A stretch of 64,000 nucleotides of DNA from an uncultured Burkholderiales bacterium (lineage in GTDB: Bacteria > Pseudomonadota > Gammaproteobacteria > Burkholderiales > Eutrophovitaceae), in assembly GCA_951812315.1 (NCBI GenBank), contig CATOSA010000030.1, positions 1 to 64,000 of the forward strand. Direction: 5' to 3'. Below the pieces are notes generated by a model that made no database searches, was not told where the DNA came from, and saw nothing but the letters and a program-made list of their open reading frames with translations. Of the stretch, positions 38,018 to 47,679 are shown piece by piece. How positions within the stretch are numbered: the first letter of the stretch is position 1; each line of letters begins with the position of its first letter. A program made the position numbers and the translations under genes.

Positions 38018-38917
38018 ATGAATGCACCGCGCCGACCACCTGCATTGCGCCGCTCCTGGCTGTTTGTCGGCGGCAATGACCCGTCCGCCCATGCACGTGC
38101 ATGCGAACTCGGTGCCGACGTTGTCATTCAGGAACTTGAGGATTCGACGCCACCGTCACTAAGGCCGCAAGCCCGGTCACTGGCGGGCAGTGCGTACGCT
38201 TCATGGCGCGAGGCCGGAATACTTGCCGCCGTTCGTATCAACCCGCTTGAGACCGATGGGCTCGCAGATCTGGCCGAAGTGATACCTGCGCAGCCGGACA
38301 TCGTGCTGATGTCGAAAGTGTCGGAGCCGGCACAAGTTACAAGACTCTCCGAAGAAGTCGCGCGTCTTGAGCGCGAACACGGGCTGCCTGCGGGAAAGAT
38401 TGAACTGGTGCCGAATATCGAAAGCGCGCGCGGCATTATGCAGACCTATGCGATTGCAAAAGCGAGTGACCGCGTAACCGGTGTTGCCGGTTCCACCGAA
38501 GACATGGCAGCCGATCTGGGCGCGATTCGCGGCAAGGATGGGCACGAACTCGCCTATGTGCGACAGCGGCTGCACGTTGAGAGTGTCGCCGCGGGCGTAT
38601 CGTCAATAGATTGCCCCTATACGTTTGCTGACAACGAGGGATGCGAATCCGATGCAAGGTACGCCCGCCGGCTTGGATACCTTGCAAAGTTGATCAACGA
38701 TTCCGCGCATGTTGCTGTCGTTAACGCAGCGATGACCCCTTCCGACGCCGAGGTGCGCGAGGCGCACGCAATCATCGCCGCATTCGATGCTGACAGCCGC
38801 GGACTGGGAAATCAGCAAGCACAACTGGATGGTCGCCTGCTCGAGCTCCCGATTCATTCCAATGCACAACGCCTGCTGGAGCGCGCGGCCGCGCTTGGCG
38901 TCAATGTCAAGCGCTGA
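38018..38917 (+). CDS. CitE-like / HpcH-HpaI family lyase
   Basis: 299 residues of the CitE-like barrel group. RRSWLFVGGNDPSAHARACE is the N-terminal phosphate/CoA-side loop, VVIQELEDSTPP carries the conserved Glu-Asp, MSKVSEPAQV and LVPNIESARGI hold the metal Glu, and VTGVAGSTEDMAADLG the second Asp. Members split malyl-, citramalyl- or beta-methylmalyl-CoA. The start lies 12 bp after the MITE-like element, so the native promoter is either inside the element or replaced by it. No ribosome-binding site seen. Confidence 0.8.
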   Translation: MNAPRRPPALRRSWLFVGGNDPSAHARACELGADVVIQELEDSTPPSLRPQARSLAGSAYASWREAGILAAVRINPLETDGLADLAEVIPAQPDIVLMSKVSEPAQVTRLSEEVARLEREHGLPAGKIELVPNIESARGIMQTYAIAKASDRVTGVAGSTEDMAADLGAIRGKDGHELAYVRQRLHVESVAAGVSSIDCPYTFADNEGCESDARYARRLGYLAKLINDSAHVAVVNAAMTPSDAEVREAHAIIAAFDADSRGLGNQQAQLDGRLLELPIHSNAQRLLERAAALGVNVKR

Positions 38918-39082
38918 TGAATAGTTTTATTGGCAACGCTGCTGGCCAACACCGGGCGCAAGAAATCTGGTCGTTCCGGAACAAAGGCCAGGCTTGAAAC
39001 TTGTCGGCGCGCATTCACGTTTGAACATTGACGTCGTAAACATTGGCGCGGCTTCCGCGCAGAATCTGAAAGAAAAGTACGC

Positions 39083-40105
39083 ATGACGACCACCTCATCA
39101 TTACGCGTTGCGGTGCTGCCCGGCGACGGAATCGGCGTTGAAGTTACCGAAGCCGCGCTCGAAGTGCTGCGCGCGCTACAGACTCGGCTCGGCGGTTTTG
39201 CGCTGGACTTCGAAGAACATCAGCTTGGCGCGGAGCACTACGCGCGTACTGGCAGTGCGTTGCCCGAATCAACCCTGCGAGCTTGTGAAAAGGCCGACGT
39301 CATGCTTTTCGGAGCTGGAGGCTCACCGGACGTGCGTCATGCTGATGGCTCCGCAGCTTGACCTGCGCTTGCACTTCGAGCGCTATGCCGGCGTGCGTCC
39401 GGTGCGAACTTTTAGTGGATTGCCGCGACCGCTGTCGAGCCCGCAAGCCGAAAAGATTGATCTGGTCCTCGTCCGTGAACAAACCGAAGGGCTCTTCTTT
39501 GCGCGCTGCAATGCCGACGTGCGCGGCGACACGGAAGTACGCGACGCAAAGAACAGGGCCGGCCTGGCAGGGTCACCTGTGTCGACAAGGCGAACGTGTT
39601 CACGTCAATGGCGTTTTTTCGCAAAGTGTTCAACGAATGCGCAGGCAAATTTCCTCAGCTGGAAACTGACAGCGCCTATGCGGACGCGACCGCGCTCAAC
39701 CTGATCATGAAACCGTGGACATTCGACGTGATGGTGACCGAGAACATGTTCGGCGACATCCTGTCGGACCTGAGCGCCGGCCTCGTCGGCGGTATGGGGA
39801 TGGCACCGTCCAGTGACATTGGCGACCGGCATGCCCTGTTTCAGCCTGCACATGGTTCGGCGCCGGATATCGTCGGCCAGGGCAAGGCAAATCCCACTGC
39901 GATGTTGCTGTCCGCGGCGATGATGCTCGAGTGGTTGGGAGAGACGCATGACAACGCGAGAATCCTGGAGGCAGGCGGCATGCTTTCCAGCGCGATCGAG
40001 CGGGCATTTGGCGAGAAGCAGTTGCTGCCGTTCGAATTCGGCGGGTCAAGCGGCACTGTGGACATCACTCGCGCAGTAATCAACGCCATTGAGCGCAATG
40101 CGTGA
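39083..40105 (+). pseudogene. Isocitrate/isopropylmalate dehydrogenase family, disrupted
   Basis: Family pieces lie in order in two frames. VAVLPGDGIGVEVTEAALEV (first frame), then in a second frame FERYAGVRPVRTFSGLPRPL and IDLVLVREQTEGLF, then VTCVDKANVFTSMAFFRKVF, and back in the first frame [59 protein letters not shown]. Normal length is about 350; here about 30-40 residues are missing between DTEVRDA and VTCVDKANV, beside at least two frame changes (near 39345-39360 and 39560-39600). The substrate could be isopropylmalate, isocitrate or tartrate. Probably not functional as read. Confidence 0.75.
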
Positions 40106-40491
40106 AGCCGCGGCGCGTAGCTGCAATCCAAGCCGCCAACTTCTGACATTTTGCCGTCACAGCTGAAGATACGTCGAAGCTGCTCAACACCAGCCCGCCG
40201 ATTGCCTCATTCGAGCGAATCAAGTTTTGACGGCAAGCGCGTGCAGTTGTGCGTCGGCTCGACACGCCAAAGCGCTTCGTTGACTCGCCAAGAAGCTTGA
40301 ATTGTCGAGCTATTTCCCGGAGCAGTGTCGAAATTTCTGGCTGAAAACACCTTCTTACAGGTCTGAGCCCACGAGCATTCTTGTATGAACAACGTGTTGA
40401 TTTATCATACCTTTCTCCAACTTTGTATGCAATGAAACGGGATTTCTTATAGTAGAATCGATTGGTCACTGGTCTATAGACAAGCACGATT
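40106..40491. other. Intergenic region, no supported gene
   Basis: About 385 bp; low coding quality on both strands. The last 100 bp is AT-rich and likely holds the promoter of the following response-regulator gene. Confidence 0.4.
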
Positions 40492-41495
40492 ATGAGCAAG
40501 GGCATGAAAGTGCTGGTGATCGACGACGATCAGTCGACGCTTGACGTCTGCCGGGCGGCTCTAGAAGAAGCGGGCTTTGAAGTTCAGGTCGCGAACGGCA
40601 CGGTGTCAGCGCTCGCCTTGATTGATGGCGTCACCTTTGATGCAATCCTCACCGACAAAAACATGCCAGACGGTGGCGGGTTGGGTCTACTAAAAACACT
40701 ACGTGACCGAGGGGACGATGTTGCCATCATATTGATGACAGCCTACGCAAACGTCGACTCGGTCGTCAGGGCGTTGGAACTCGACGTGTCTGACTACCTC
40801 GAGAAGCCGTTTACCGACATCTCGGTTGTCCCACGCCGTGTGGAACGAGCGGTTGAGGCTGCAAGGCTGCAAGGCTGCGCAGGGAGAATCGCAATCTCCT
40901 GGATCAGTTGCGAAAGCGTAATGCCGAACTGGAGTCACTAGCAGCGCGCGATTCACTGACGAAGCTCTACAACCATGGATTCTTCCAGGAAAGCCTGCGC
41001 AGGGAGGTTGAGCGAGCACGGCGTACAGAAACCGAACTCGGCCTGATACTGATCGATCTGGACAATTTCAAGACAATCAACGATACCTTTGGGCATCCGG
41101 TCGGCGACGAGATCCTCCTCGCTTTTGCCGGCTTGTTCGTAGAGCGAAGCCGTGCTGCTGACCTGAGCTTCCGGCTCGCGAAAAAGGATATCGCCGCGCG
41201 CTATGGCGGTGACGAGTTTGCATTGATTCTGCCGGAAACACCCAAGCGCGGCACCTTCGCCAAGGCCGAGCGCCTTCGCGCAAATGTTGAAAAACTGGAG
41301 TTCGACGCCGGCCTGACGCAAACAATCTCGGTCGGCCTGGCAGGATTCCCCGACGATGCCGATTCTCCACGCAGTCTTATCGAAGCAGCCGATCGCGCTA
41401 TGTACGTTGCCAAGCGCCAGGGGCGTAACAGGATCGTTGAATACCAGCCAACGCTGACGGCGCCAAGCGAAAGCGAAGTACGTTCTGCGAGTTGA
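40492..41495 (+). CDS. Response regulator with GGDEF domain (diguanylate cyclase), frameshifted
   Basis: About 330 residues. The receiver (residues about 5-120) has the acidic pair IDDDQS, phosphoacceptor Asp in ILTDKNMP, Thr in LMTAYA and Lys in LEKPF. After a coiled-coil linker (RRENRNLLDQLRKRN), a GGDEF domain has DSLTKLYNHGFF, LIDLDNFKTIND and intact ARYGGDEFALILPET. Phosphorylation likely stimulates c-di-GMP synthesis. The frame break lies in two adjacent copies of GCAAGGCT (40861-40876); removing one 8-bp copy restores an unbroken frame (EAARLRRENRNLL). No kinase gene adjacent. Confidence 0.85.
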
Positions 41496-41582
41496 CGCTG
41501 GCTTGCTCCTTCGGGCTTATCCGCGCGACTCAACAGTTCAACGGCTCTGTAGAATCAGCGGGCTTCCATATTCGACATTCTG

Positions 41583-41759
41583 CTAACTGTTGAAGCGACC
41601 GACGCACTCCGCGAAGGCGGTGTCGTAACCAATGCTGTAAGTGTAGAGCAAGGTTATCGGAATCATCGCAAACAGCAGGATCACGAAAATCTTAGCAAGG
41701 TAGATACGCTTCATCACACCGACATTCTCGGTCGCCACACGCTGGATGGTGTTCGACAT
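41583..41759 (-). CDS. Possible small membrane protein (58 aa)
   Basis: An open frame from ATG 41759 to TAG 41583 encodes one strongly hydrophobic helix (IFVILLFAMIPITLLYTYS) between a polar N-terminus (MSNTIQRVATEN) and a short tail. That fits a single-span membrane protein. No ribosome-binding site is evident and no family recognised. It fills an otherwise empty 440-bp gap. Confidence 0.35.
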   Translation of the reverse strand: MSNTIQRVATENVGVMKRIYLAKIFVILLFAMIPITLLYTYSIGYDTAFAECVGRFNS

Positions 41760-41935
41760 TATTGCGACTGCAATACATGCGAGAACGGTCGAAACGACTC
41801 TACTTCATAGCAAGACTTTTGGGCATCGACGCGCGGCGATTGAAGCCACTACTTCATCAACGCACAGCAAGCTATGATGCTCAGGTTACCACTCAATCAT
41901 TGTCCCGGATCTGACTTGCAGTATTACTGGAACTC

Positions 41936-42561
41936 ATGAAGAAATCGTTTCCGAAGCCATTCTACAGATGGCGCCCACACCCATGGCACGGCCTCGAGCT
42001 AGGGCCCGAGCCGCCTCGGGTCGTGCACGCCTTTATCGAAATATGCCCGTTTGATCTCGTCAAGTATGAGGTGGACAAAACGACCGGATACTTGCGCGTA
42101 GACCGGCCGCAGAGATATTCATCTCAGCATCCAACCTTGTACGGATTCATTCCCAAAACTTATTGCGGAGACAGGGTCGGCGCACTGATGGAGGACGCGC
42201 GGCGCGGAGATGGTGACCCACTTGATATCTGCGTACTCAGTGAGCGCCCCATTTCGAAAACGGAAATATTGCTCAATGCGCACGTGGTTGGCGGACTGCC
42301 GATGCTCGACGGAGGAGAAGCAGACGACAAGATTATTGCCGTTTGCAGAATGACCCTCTTTGGGCCTCCGTGGATGACATTGACGACCTCCCTCCTGCAC
42401 TGATCGAACGGATGCGGCACTATTTCATGACTTACAAACTGGTGCCGGGCGAAGAAAGCAACGTCTCTATTGGTCCAGCCTACGGCTATGACCACGCAAG
42501 ACTGATTATTCAGGCGTCAATCGACGACTATGAAGATGAGTTCGGATCAGACGGGCGTTGA
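41936..42561 (+). CDS. ppa: Family I inorganic pyrophosphatase, frameshifted
   Basis: About 208 residues. [17 protein letters not shown]-like [34 protein letters not shown] and the catalytic acidic motif [13 protein letters not shown] are clear, then [14 protein letters not shown]. After about 42340 the frame moves by -1 and continues [20 protein letters not shown] to the stop at 42561. One missing base near 42335-42350 explains it. It hydrolyses PPi to phosphate, driving biosynthesis. Longer than E. coli Ppa. Cytoplasmic. Confidence 0.85.
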
Positions 42562-42595
42562 TCATGGACTAACATCTGAAGAGCGAATTACCGAG

Positions 42596-42607
42596 CAGTC
42601 TGACCCC
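42596..42607 (+). repeat. Dispersed intergenic motif, copy 5 (CAGTCTGACCCC)
   Basis: Lies between the pyrophosphatase stop (42561) and the peroxiredoxin-glutaredoxin stop (42683). One base differs from the consensus. Confidence 0.5.
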
Positions 42608-42682
42608 GTCGTCTATCGATTCAGACACTTCTGCGGCTCGCCCGACAATTCATGACTGGACGAACCGCAGAATATTTTTGGC

Positions 42683-43432
42683 CTAGGCCGCTTCGCGGCT
42701 GGTTTGCGCCAGCCAGGTTTCGATTTCTTCCGCACCACCAATATGGCTGCCATTCACAAATATCTGTGGATAGCTGGTTGCATCGGCAACCGCGCGCAAG
42801 GTTCTGTCGGTGTAGTCACGATTGAGCACCAGTTCCTCGAACTCTATTCCGGCGTCGTTCAACAGACCTTTGGCGCGAGCACAAAACCCGCAACCAGGAC
42901 GGGAGAATACGGTCACGTCGTAAGGGCGCTGCGCGTTCGGATCAATATAGGCGAGCATCGTGTCTGCGTCCGACACCTGGAACGGATCGCCGGGCTCTTC
43001 GGGCTCAATGAACATCTTTTCCACGATGCCGTCACGAACAAGCATCGAGTAGCGCCACGACCGCTTGCCGAAACCCAGCTCCTGCTTGTCGACGAGCAAG
43101 CCCATTCCCTGGGTGAAGTCGCCGTTGCCATCCGGAAGAAACGTGATGCGCTCTGCGTTCTGGCTCTGCTTCCACTCATCCATTACAAATGCATCGTTAA
43201 CCGAAACACAAACAACCTCGTCAATCCCGCGAGCACGCAGCATTGGCTCAAGCTGGTTGTAGCGCGGCACGTGCGACGACGAGCACGTCGGGGTAAATGC
43301 GCCGGGCAGCGAAAACACGACTACCGATCTGCTGGCAAACAGTTCGTCACTGGAAACCTCTACCCAGTCGTTGTTCTGGCGCGTCTTGAACTTGACGCTC
43401 GGCACACGTTTTCCTTCCATTGCTTCAAACAT
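42683..43432 (-). CDS. Peroxiredoxin-glutaredoxin fusion (Prx5-Grx)
   Basis: 249 residues. The peroxiredoxin 5-type domain has the peroxidatic Cys in [18 protein letters not shown] (near 50); the glutaredoxin domain (about 170-249) has [14 protein letters not shown] with a CxxC and [15 protein letters not shown], the glutathione-binding cis-Pro strand. The fusion reduces peroxides with glutathione without a separate reductant protein. GGAGACG precedes ATG 43432. Divergently transcribed from an OxyR-type regulator gene, a known and functional pairing in other bacteria. Confidence 0.92.
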   Translation of the reverse strand: MFEAMEGKRVPSVKFKTRQNNDWVEVSSDELFASRSVVVFSLPGAFTPTCSSSHVPRYNQLEPMLRARGIDEVVCVSVNDAFVMDEWKQSQNAERITFLPDGNGDFTQGMGLLVDKQELGFGKRSWRYSMLVRDGIVEKMFIEPEEPGDPFQVSDADTMLAYIDPNAQRPYDVTVFSRPGCGFCARAKGLLNDAGIEFEELVLNRDYTDRTLRAVADATSYPQIFVNGSHIGGAEEIETWLAQTSREAA

Positions 43433-43605
43433 AATCGTCTCCATTGGTGGGTGTTGATATTCGGGCCAGCATGCTTCGCGGCATCCAGGCATTCTTTTCG
43501 TGAATTTGCATTCTTTGCGTGAGCAGATCCGCAGTCAGCTCGTCAATGAGCGGTCATGGTAGAGCTGGTGAGTTAATAAATAAAATGGTTTAATACGAAT
43601 ATTAT

Positions 43606-44513
43606 GTGCTATTAAATCGATCATTGAAGATTCCAAGCACCAGACAGTTGCAATATTTCGTGACACTCGCAGAAACTGGTCATTTCGGCCGCGCCGCGGC
43701 GGCTTCATTCGTCTCGCAATCTGCGTTCAGCAACGCCATCAAGGAACTCGAAAATACGCTCGGGACTCAACTGGTCGATCGCACGAACCGCCAGGTCACG
43801 GTCACGTCAATCGGCCAGCAAATCGCAACCCAGTCGCGGTTGGTACTGCGCGACATTGCTGCTTTGATGGAACTGGCGGTCGGGGAACGGCAACCGCTGA
43901 CTGGAGAGCTTCGACTGGGTGTCATTCCGACCATCGCGCCGTTTCTTCTGCCGCGGATACTTCCCGGATTGCGCCGTCGTTACCCTGATTTACGGCTTTT
44001 CCTGACCGAGGACCAGACACAACGAATCTACGAGCGCCTGATGGACGGTGAACTCGATGTTTTGTTGCTGGCGCTGCCGTGGGAGCTGCGCGGCGCCGAC
44101 GTTGCTACGCTGTTTCAGGATCCATTCCGGCTCGCCTGCCGCAAGGGGACGCGCAAAGTCGACCCGGAAAACTATCGATTCAACCGGCTCGACGCTAACA
44201 GCATCCTGCTGCTGATGATGGCCACTGCCTGCGCGATCACGCACTTGCCGCGTGCAGGATTCGCAACACCCAGAAAGTGCAGCGATTCGCAGCGAGTAGC
44301 CTGTTGACCCTGATCGAAATGGTGGATGCCGACCTCGGGATCACTTTTCTGCCGGAAATGGCACGCGGTTCGGCATTGCTGAGCAATACGCGCGTAAAGC
44401 TCTACGACCTATCCGAGCTGAGTTACCGGCAGATCGGTCTGGCCTGGCGCAAAGGAAGCGACCGGGTCGAAGAGTTCAATTTGCTCGGGACCTTTTTGCA
44501 GGAGAATCGGTAG
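43606..44513 (+). CDS. oxyR: OxyR-like LysR regulator, frameshifted
   Basis: About 300 residues. Helix-turn-helix: LQYFVTLAETGHFGRAAAA, SAFSNAIKELENTLGTQLVD. The effector domain includes GELRLGVIPTIAPFLLPRIL. Near 44220 the frame shifts by -1; the correct frame reads GHCLRDHALAACRIRNTQKV, which has the two redox cysteines spaced as in OxyR (C-x8-C), then LLTLIEMVDADLGITFLPEM. One missing base in 44205-44230 explains the break. It probably senses peroxide and controls the divergent peroxiredoxin-glutaredoxin gene. The start is uncertain (GTG 43606, TTG 43624). Confidence 0.85.
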
Positions 44514-44529
44514 TTGCAACAATCGGGTT

Positions 44530-45834
44530 TCATCCGTTTGCGGCTTCAACGGTTCCAGTGACTTCACCGAAGCCAACGCGGACATAACCTTTGCGTTCGC
44601 AACGTCCACGCATGATGACCGTATCGCGATCTTCAAGAAACGTGCGCTCTTCGGTCGCACCAATGCGAACAGGTGCCGTGCCGCCTTTGGTGATTTCGAT
44701 CAAGGCACCCTGGCTGCCCTCGCCCGGCCCTGACATGGTCCCGCTGCCGAACAGATCACCTGCTTGAAGATTACATCCATTGACCGTGTGATGTGTCAGC
44801 ATCTGTGCAATGGTCCAGTAGGAATCGCTGAAGTTGCTGAGCGACAAACGTTTGGGTGAGACACCTTCGCTTCGCATCTTCGCGGTCTGAATCAGGACTT
44901 CCAGTTCCATGTCTACCGCACCGTGCTCCGAGTTCTGTCAGGAGCTCAGATAAGGGAGAGTCTGAGGCCTGTCGGCATCACGCGTGAACCGTGTCCGGAA
45001 CGGTGCCAACGCGTCGAGTGTGACAATCCACGGCGAAATGGACGTCGCAAAATTTTTTGCCATGAACGGTCCGAGCGGTTGGTATTCCCAGGTCTGAATA
45101 TCCCGCGCGGACCAGTCGTTCAACAGACACAGGCCAAAAATATGATCCTCGGCCGCGTCGATTGGTACCGGTTGCCCCAATGGATTTCCCGCGCCAACGA
45201 AAATTCCGACTTCCAGTTCATAGTCCAGCTTCTTGCAAGCCGCGACTGTGGGTTGGTCCTTGCCGGCCTCCTTCAACTGTCCAACTGGCCGCCGGATGTT
45301 TTGCCCGGAGATTCCAATTGAGGAACTTCGGCCGTGGTACGCGATTGGGACCCACTCGTAGTTCGGAAGCAACGGGTTGTCTGGCCGGAACAGTTTGCCG
45401 ATATTGGTTGCATGGTGAATCGACGAGTAGAAGTCCGTGTAGTCGCCAATGGTTGCGGGCAGCGCGTACTCGACTTCGTCAAGTGATATCAGGCAGGGCT
45501 CGATCGCAGTACGACTTTCAGATCCCTCGGCTAGAACCGCACTAAGATCATGTCGCAGCGCCGACCACGCATCTTTTCCAAGAGCCATGAATGCGTTGAG
45601 GGTTGAACCACGACACGCTTCCAGGCCCTTCGATGTGATAACGCCGGTATCGTGTAACTCTGTCAGACCCAGCGCAAAGTCACCGATCGCGGCTGCAACT
45701 CTGAACGCCTCGTTGCTGCCGGCCCTGCGCAGTACCGCAAAAGGCAGATTCTGAATCGGGAAATCCGCGCCGCTTCGGTTCGCCGATTCGACCCAGCTCT
45801 TGAGTTCGGGATTGTGGGTTTCGTTGACTGGCAT
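44530..45834 (-). CDS. fahA: Fumarylacetoacetase with an in-frame TGA
   Basis: About 434 residues if the stop is read through. Signatures from the N-terminus: NETHNPELKSWVESANRSGADFP, IGDYTDFYSSIHHATNIG (catalytic Asp and His), PIAYHGRSSSIGIS, DYELEVGIFVGAGNPLG (metal Glu), NDWSARDIQTWEYQPLGPFM and, after the stop, MELEVLIQTAKMR, TVNGCNLQAGDLFGSGTMSG. The TGA (44938-44940) falls in PYLSS*QNSEHGAVDMEL without any change of frame. It cleaves fumarylacetoacetate, the last step of tyrosine breakdown. ATG 45834 (MPVNETHNP) fits the family. Confidence 0.88.
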
Positions 45835-45859
45835 CAGCTCAAGCAAGTATTGAAACCGG

Positions 45860-45905
45860 CTAGTGTAGTGCTTCGCTATTCCCGTTGCTTGTGTTGAATC
45901 GTCAA
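45860..45905. mobile_element. Truncated copy of the MITE-like element
   Basis: The first 21 bases match the left end of the 37811 element with one mismatch, and the similarity continues (GCTTRTGTTGRATYG-like) to about 45905. No right end is present. It lies between fahA and hpd. Confidence 0.7.
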
Positions 45906-45933
45906 AGAAATCTCCAACCGAGAAGTGTCAGTT

Positions 45934-47004
45934 TCATGCTGCCGCTTCCGCAGCGTTTCTACGCAGTTGATCCCGTTCCATCGATTCGAAAAGAGCGCGG
46001 AAATTGCCCTCGCCAAATCCCTCGTCGCCTTTTCGTTCGATAAACTCGAAGAAGATCGGGCCGATCATCGTCTCCGAGAAAATCTGCAACAGCAACTTCG
46101 GTGATCCGTCCTCAACGCTACCGTCGAGCAAAATGCCGCGGGTTCTGAGCAAGTCGACCGTTTCGCCATGACCCGGAAGGCGTTCGTCGAGCATTTCGTA
46201 ATAGGTGTCTGGCGGCGGAGTCATGAACTGCACGCCTTGTCGACCCAGCCGGTTCATGACCGATGGCAAATCGTCACAGGCGAACGCGATGTGCTGGATC
46301 CCCTCGCCGTTGTACTGCATCAGATATTCCTCGATCTGACCGTCTGCACTTCCCCGGCCTTCCTCGTTGAGCGGGATGCGTATCTTGTTGTCCGGCGCGG
46401 TCATCGCGCGCGACAGTAGTCCCGTCTGTTTTCCCTGAATGTCGAAATGCCGGATTTCACGGAAGTTGAAAAGCCTTTCGTAGTACTTTGCCCAATAGTC
46501 CATCCAGCCGCGATAAACATTGTGGGTGAGGTGGTCGATGACTTTGATCCCGAATCCCTCCGGATAGGGGTCAATATCGGGCAGATATTTGAAATCGATA
46601 TCGTAGATGCTGTTGCCGCGTTCGTAGCGGTCAATCAGATACAGCGGCGCGCCGCCAATGCCCTTGATTGCCGGCAAGCGCAACTCCATTGGACCGGTCG
46701 GAATGTCCACCGGCTGCGCACCTATCTCGATCGCCCGTTCATAAGCGAATGCAGAATCCTTAACCCGGAACGCAAGACCGCAGGCACAGGGACCATGCTC
46801 CTCGGCCTGGTAGTAGGCCACACTGCCGGGTTCGTAGTTGACTATGAAATTGATCTCACCCTGGCGCCACAAATGAACGTTCTTGGAGCGATGCTCCGCC
46901 ACCCTGGCGAAGCCCAGTTCAGCAAATGCTGCTTCCAGCAACCCCGGTTCAGGCGCGGAAAACTCCACAAACTCGAACCCGTCCAGTCCCATCGGATTGT
47001 CCAT
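45934..47004 (-). CDS. hpd: 4-hydroxyphenylpyruvate dioxygenase
   Basis: 356 residues, two VOC domains. Metal His in [12 protein letters not shown] (near 160) and [11 protein letters not shown] (near 238), and the C-terminal Glu in [20 protein letters not shown]. Converts 4-hydroxyphenylpyruvate to homogentisate with Fe(II) and O2. FahA is the next gene on the same strand; homogentisate dioxygenase and maleylacetoacetate isomerase genes are not recognised in the window. Divergent from an Lrp/AsnC regulator with a palindrome between, suggesting direct control. Confidence 0.95.
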   Translation of the reverse strand: MDNPMGLDGFEFVEFSAPEPGLLEAAFAELGFARVAEHRSKNVHLWRQGEINFIVNYEPGSVAYYQAEEHGPCACGLAFRVKDSAFAYERAIEIGAQPVDIPTGPMELRLPAIKGIGGAPLYLIDRYERGNSIYDIDFKYLPDIDPYPEGFGIKVIDHLTHNVYRGWMDYWAKYYERLFNFREIRHFDIQGKQTGLLSRAMTAPDNKIRIPLNEEGRGSADGQIEEYLMQYNGEGIQHIAFACDDLPSVMNRLGRQGVQFMTPPPDTYYEMLDERLPGHGETVDLLRTRGILLDGSVEDGSPKLLLQIFSETMIGPIFFEFIERKGDEGFGEGNFRALFESMERDQLRRNAAEAAA

Positions 47005-47061
47005 AATGCCTCTCCATGATTGATTTGGCGGAGAACCATATTAGGAAAAACGCATTGGAAG

Positions 47062-47093
47062 ATGTATTATTTTATTTCAATTCAATAATACAT
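47062..47093. promoter_or_regulatory. 10-bp perfect inverted repeat between hpd and the Lrp-type gene
   Basis: ATGTATTATT (47062-47071) and AATAATACAT (47084-47093), spacer 12 bp, in the AT-rich divergent promoter region. The position and size suit an Lrp/AsnC-type operator controlling hpd and its own gene. Confidence 0.6.
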
Positions 47094-47140
47094 AACAGAA
47101 GAACACACTAACATTTATATATTATTTGGAAGATCCCTCC

Positions 47141-47608
47141 ATGAACAAGGTTGAGCAAAAAATTCTGGAACGCCTCCAGGAGGACGGCCGCATATCAAAT
47201 GTGCAATTAGCCGAGCTCGTCGGACTATCGGAATCACCGACATTCAGGCGGGTGAAGCTACTCGAGGAGTCCGGCATGATCCGCGGTTACGTAGCGTTGC
47301 TGGATCAACGCAAGCTTGGTCTGCAGGTTACGGCTTACGTGAGTGTTCGGATGGAGAAACAACCGGACCAGGGCCGCAACGAATTTCACCGGCGCGTTGC
47401 CGATGAGCCCTATATTGTCGAGTGCCACGCAATGAGCGGCGCGTTCGATTTCCTGATGAAGGTTGTCGCGCGGGACATGGATCACTTCGCCGATCTATGC
47501 ATGCAGGAGATACTGAAGTTTCCCGGCGTTGCACACGTTGAGTCTTCTTTCAGCCTGAATGCAATCAAATCGTCTCACGCGCTGCCGGTTAAAGCATCAC
47601 CGCCCTGA
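47141..47608 (+). CDS. Lrp/AsnC-family transcriptional regulator
   Basis: 155 residues. N-terminal helix-turn-helix: KILERLQEDGRISNVQLAEL and VGLSESPTFRRVKLLEESGM; the RAM ligand domain follows (YVALLDQRKLGLQVTAYVSV, then GAFDFLMKVVARDM). Start ATG 47141 follows GGAAGATCCC, preferred over 47126. Divergent from hpd, so it likely responds to an aromatic amino acid or keto acid. Cytoplasmic, probably octameric. Confidence 0.9.
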   Translation: MNKVEQKILERLQEDGRISNVQLAELVGLSESPTFRRVKLLEESGMIRGYVALLDQRKLGLQVTAYVSVRMEKQPDQGRNEFHRRVADEPYIVECHAMSGAFDFLMKVVARDMDHFADLCMQEILKFPGVAHVESSFSLNAIKSSHALPVKASPP

Positions 47609-47679
47609 CTGCACCATCACGCATATAGATCGAAAGTATTTGTCGGTTTCACTCCATGCACCCCTGCCATGAAAGCCGT

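Noticed and set aside
42704-43522. 272-codon plus-strand frame
   Set aside because: Antisense of the peroxiredoxin-glutaredoxin gene.
44938-44940. TGA in fahA as a selenocysteine or recoded codon
   Set aside because: Fumarylacetoacetases have no Sec or Cys there, TGA is used as a normal stop by many genes in the window, and no Sec machinery is seen.
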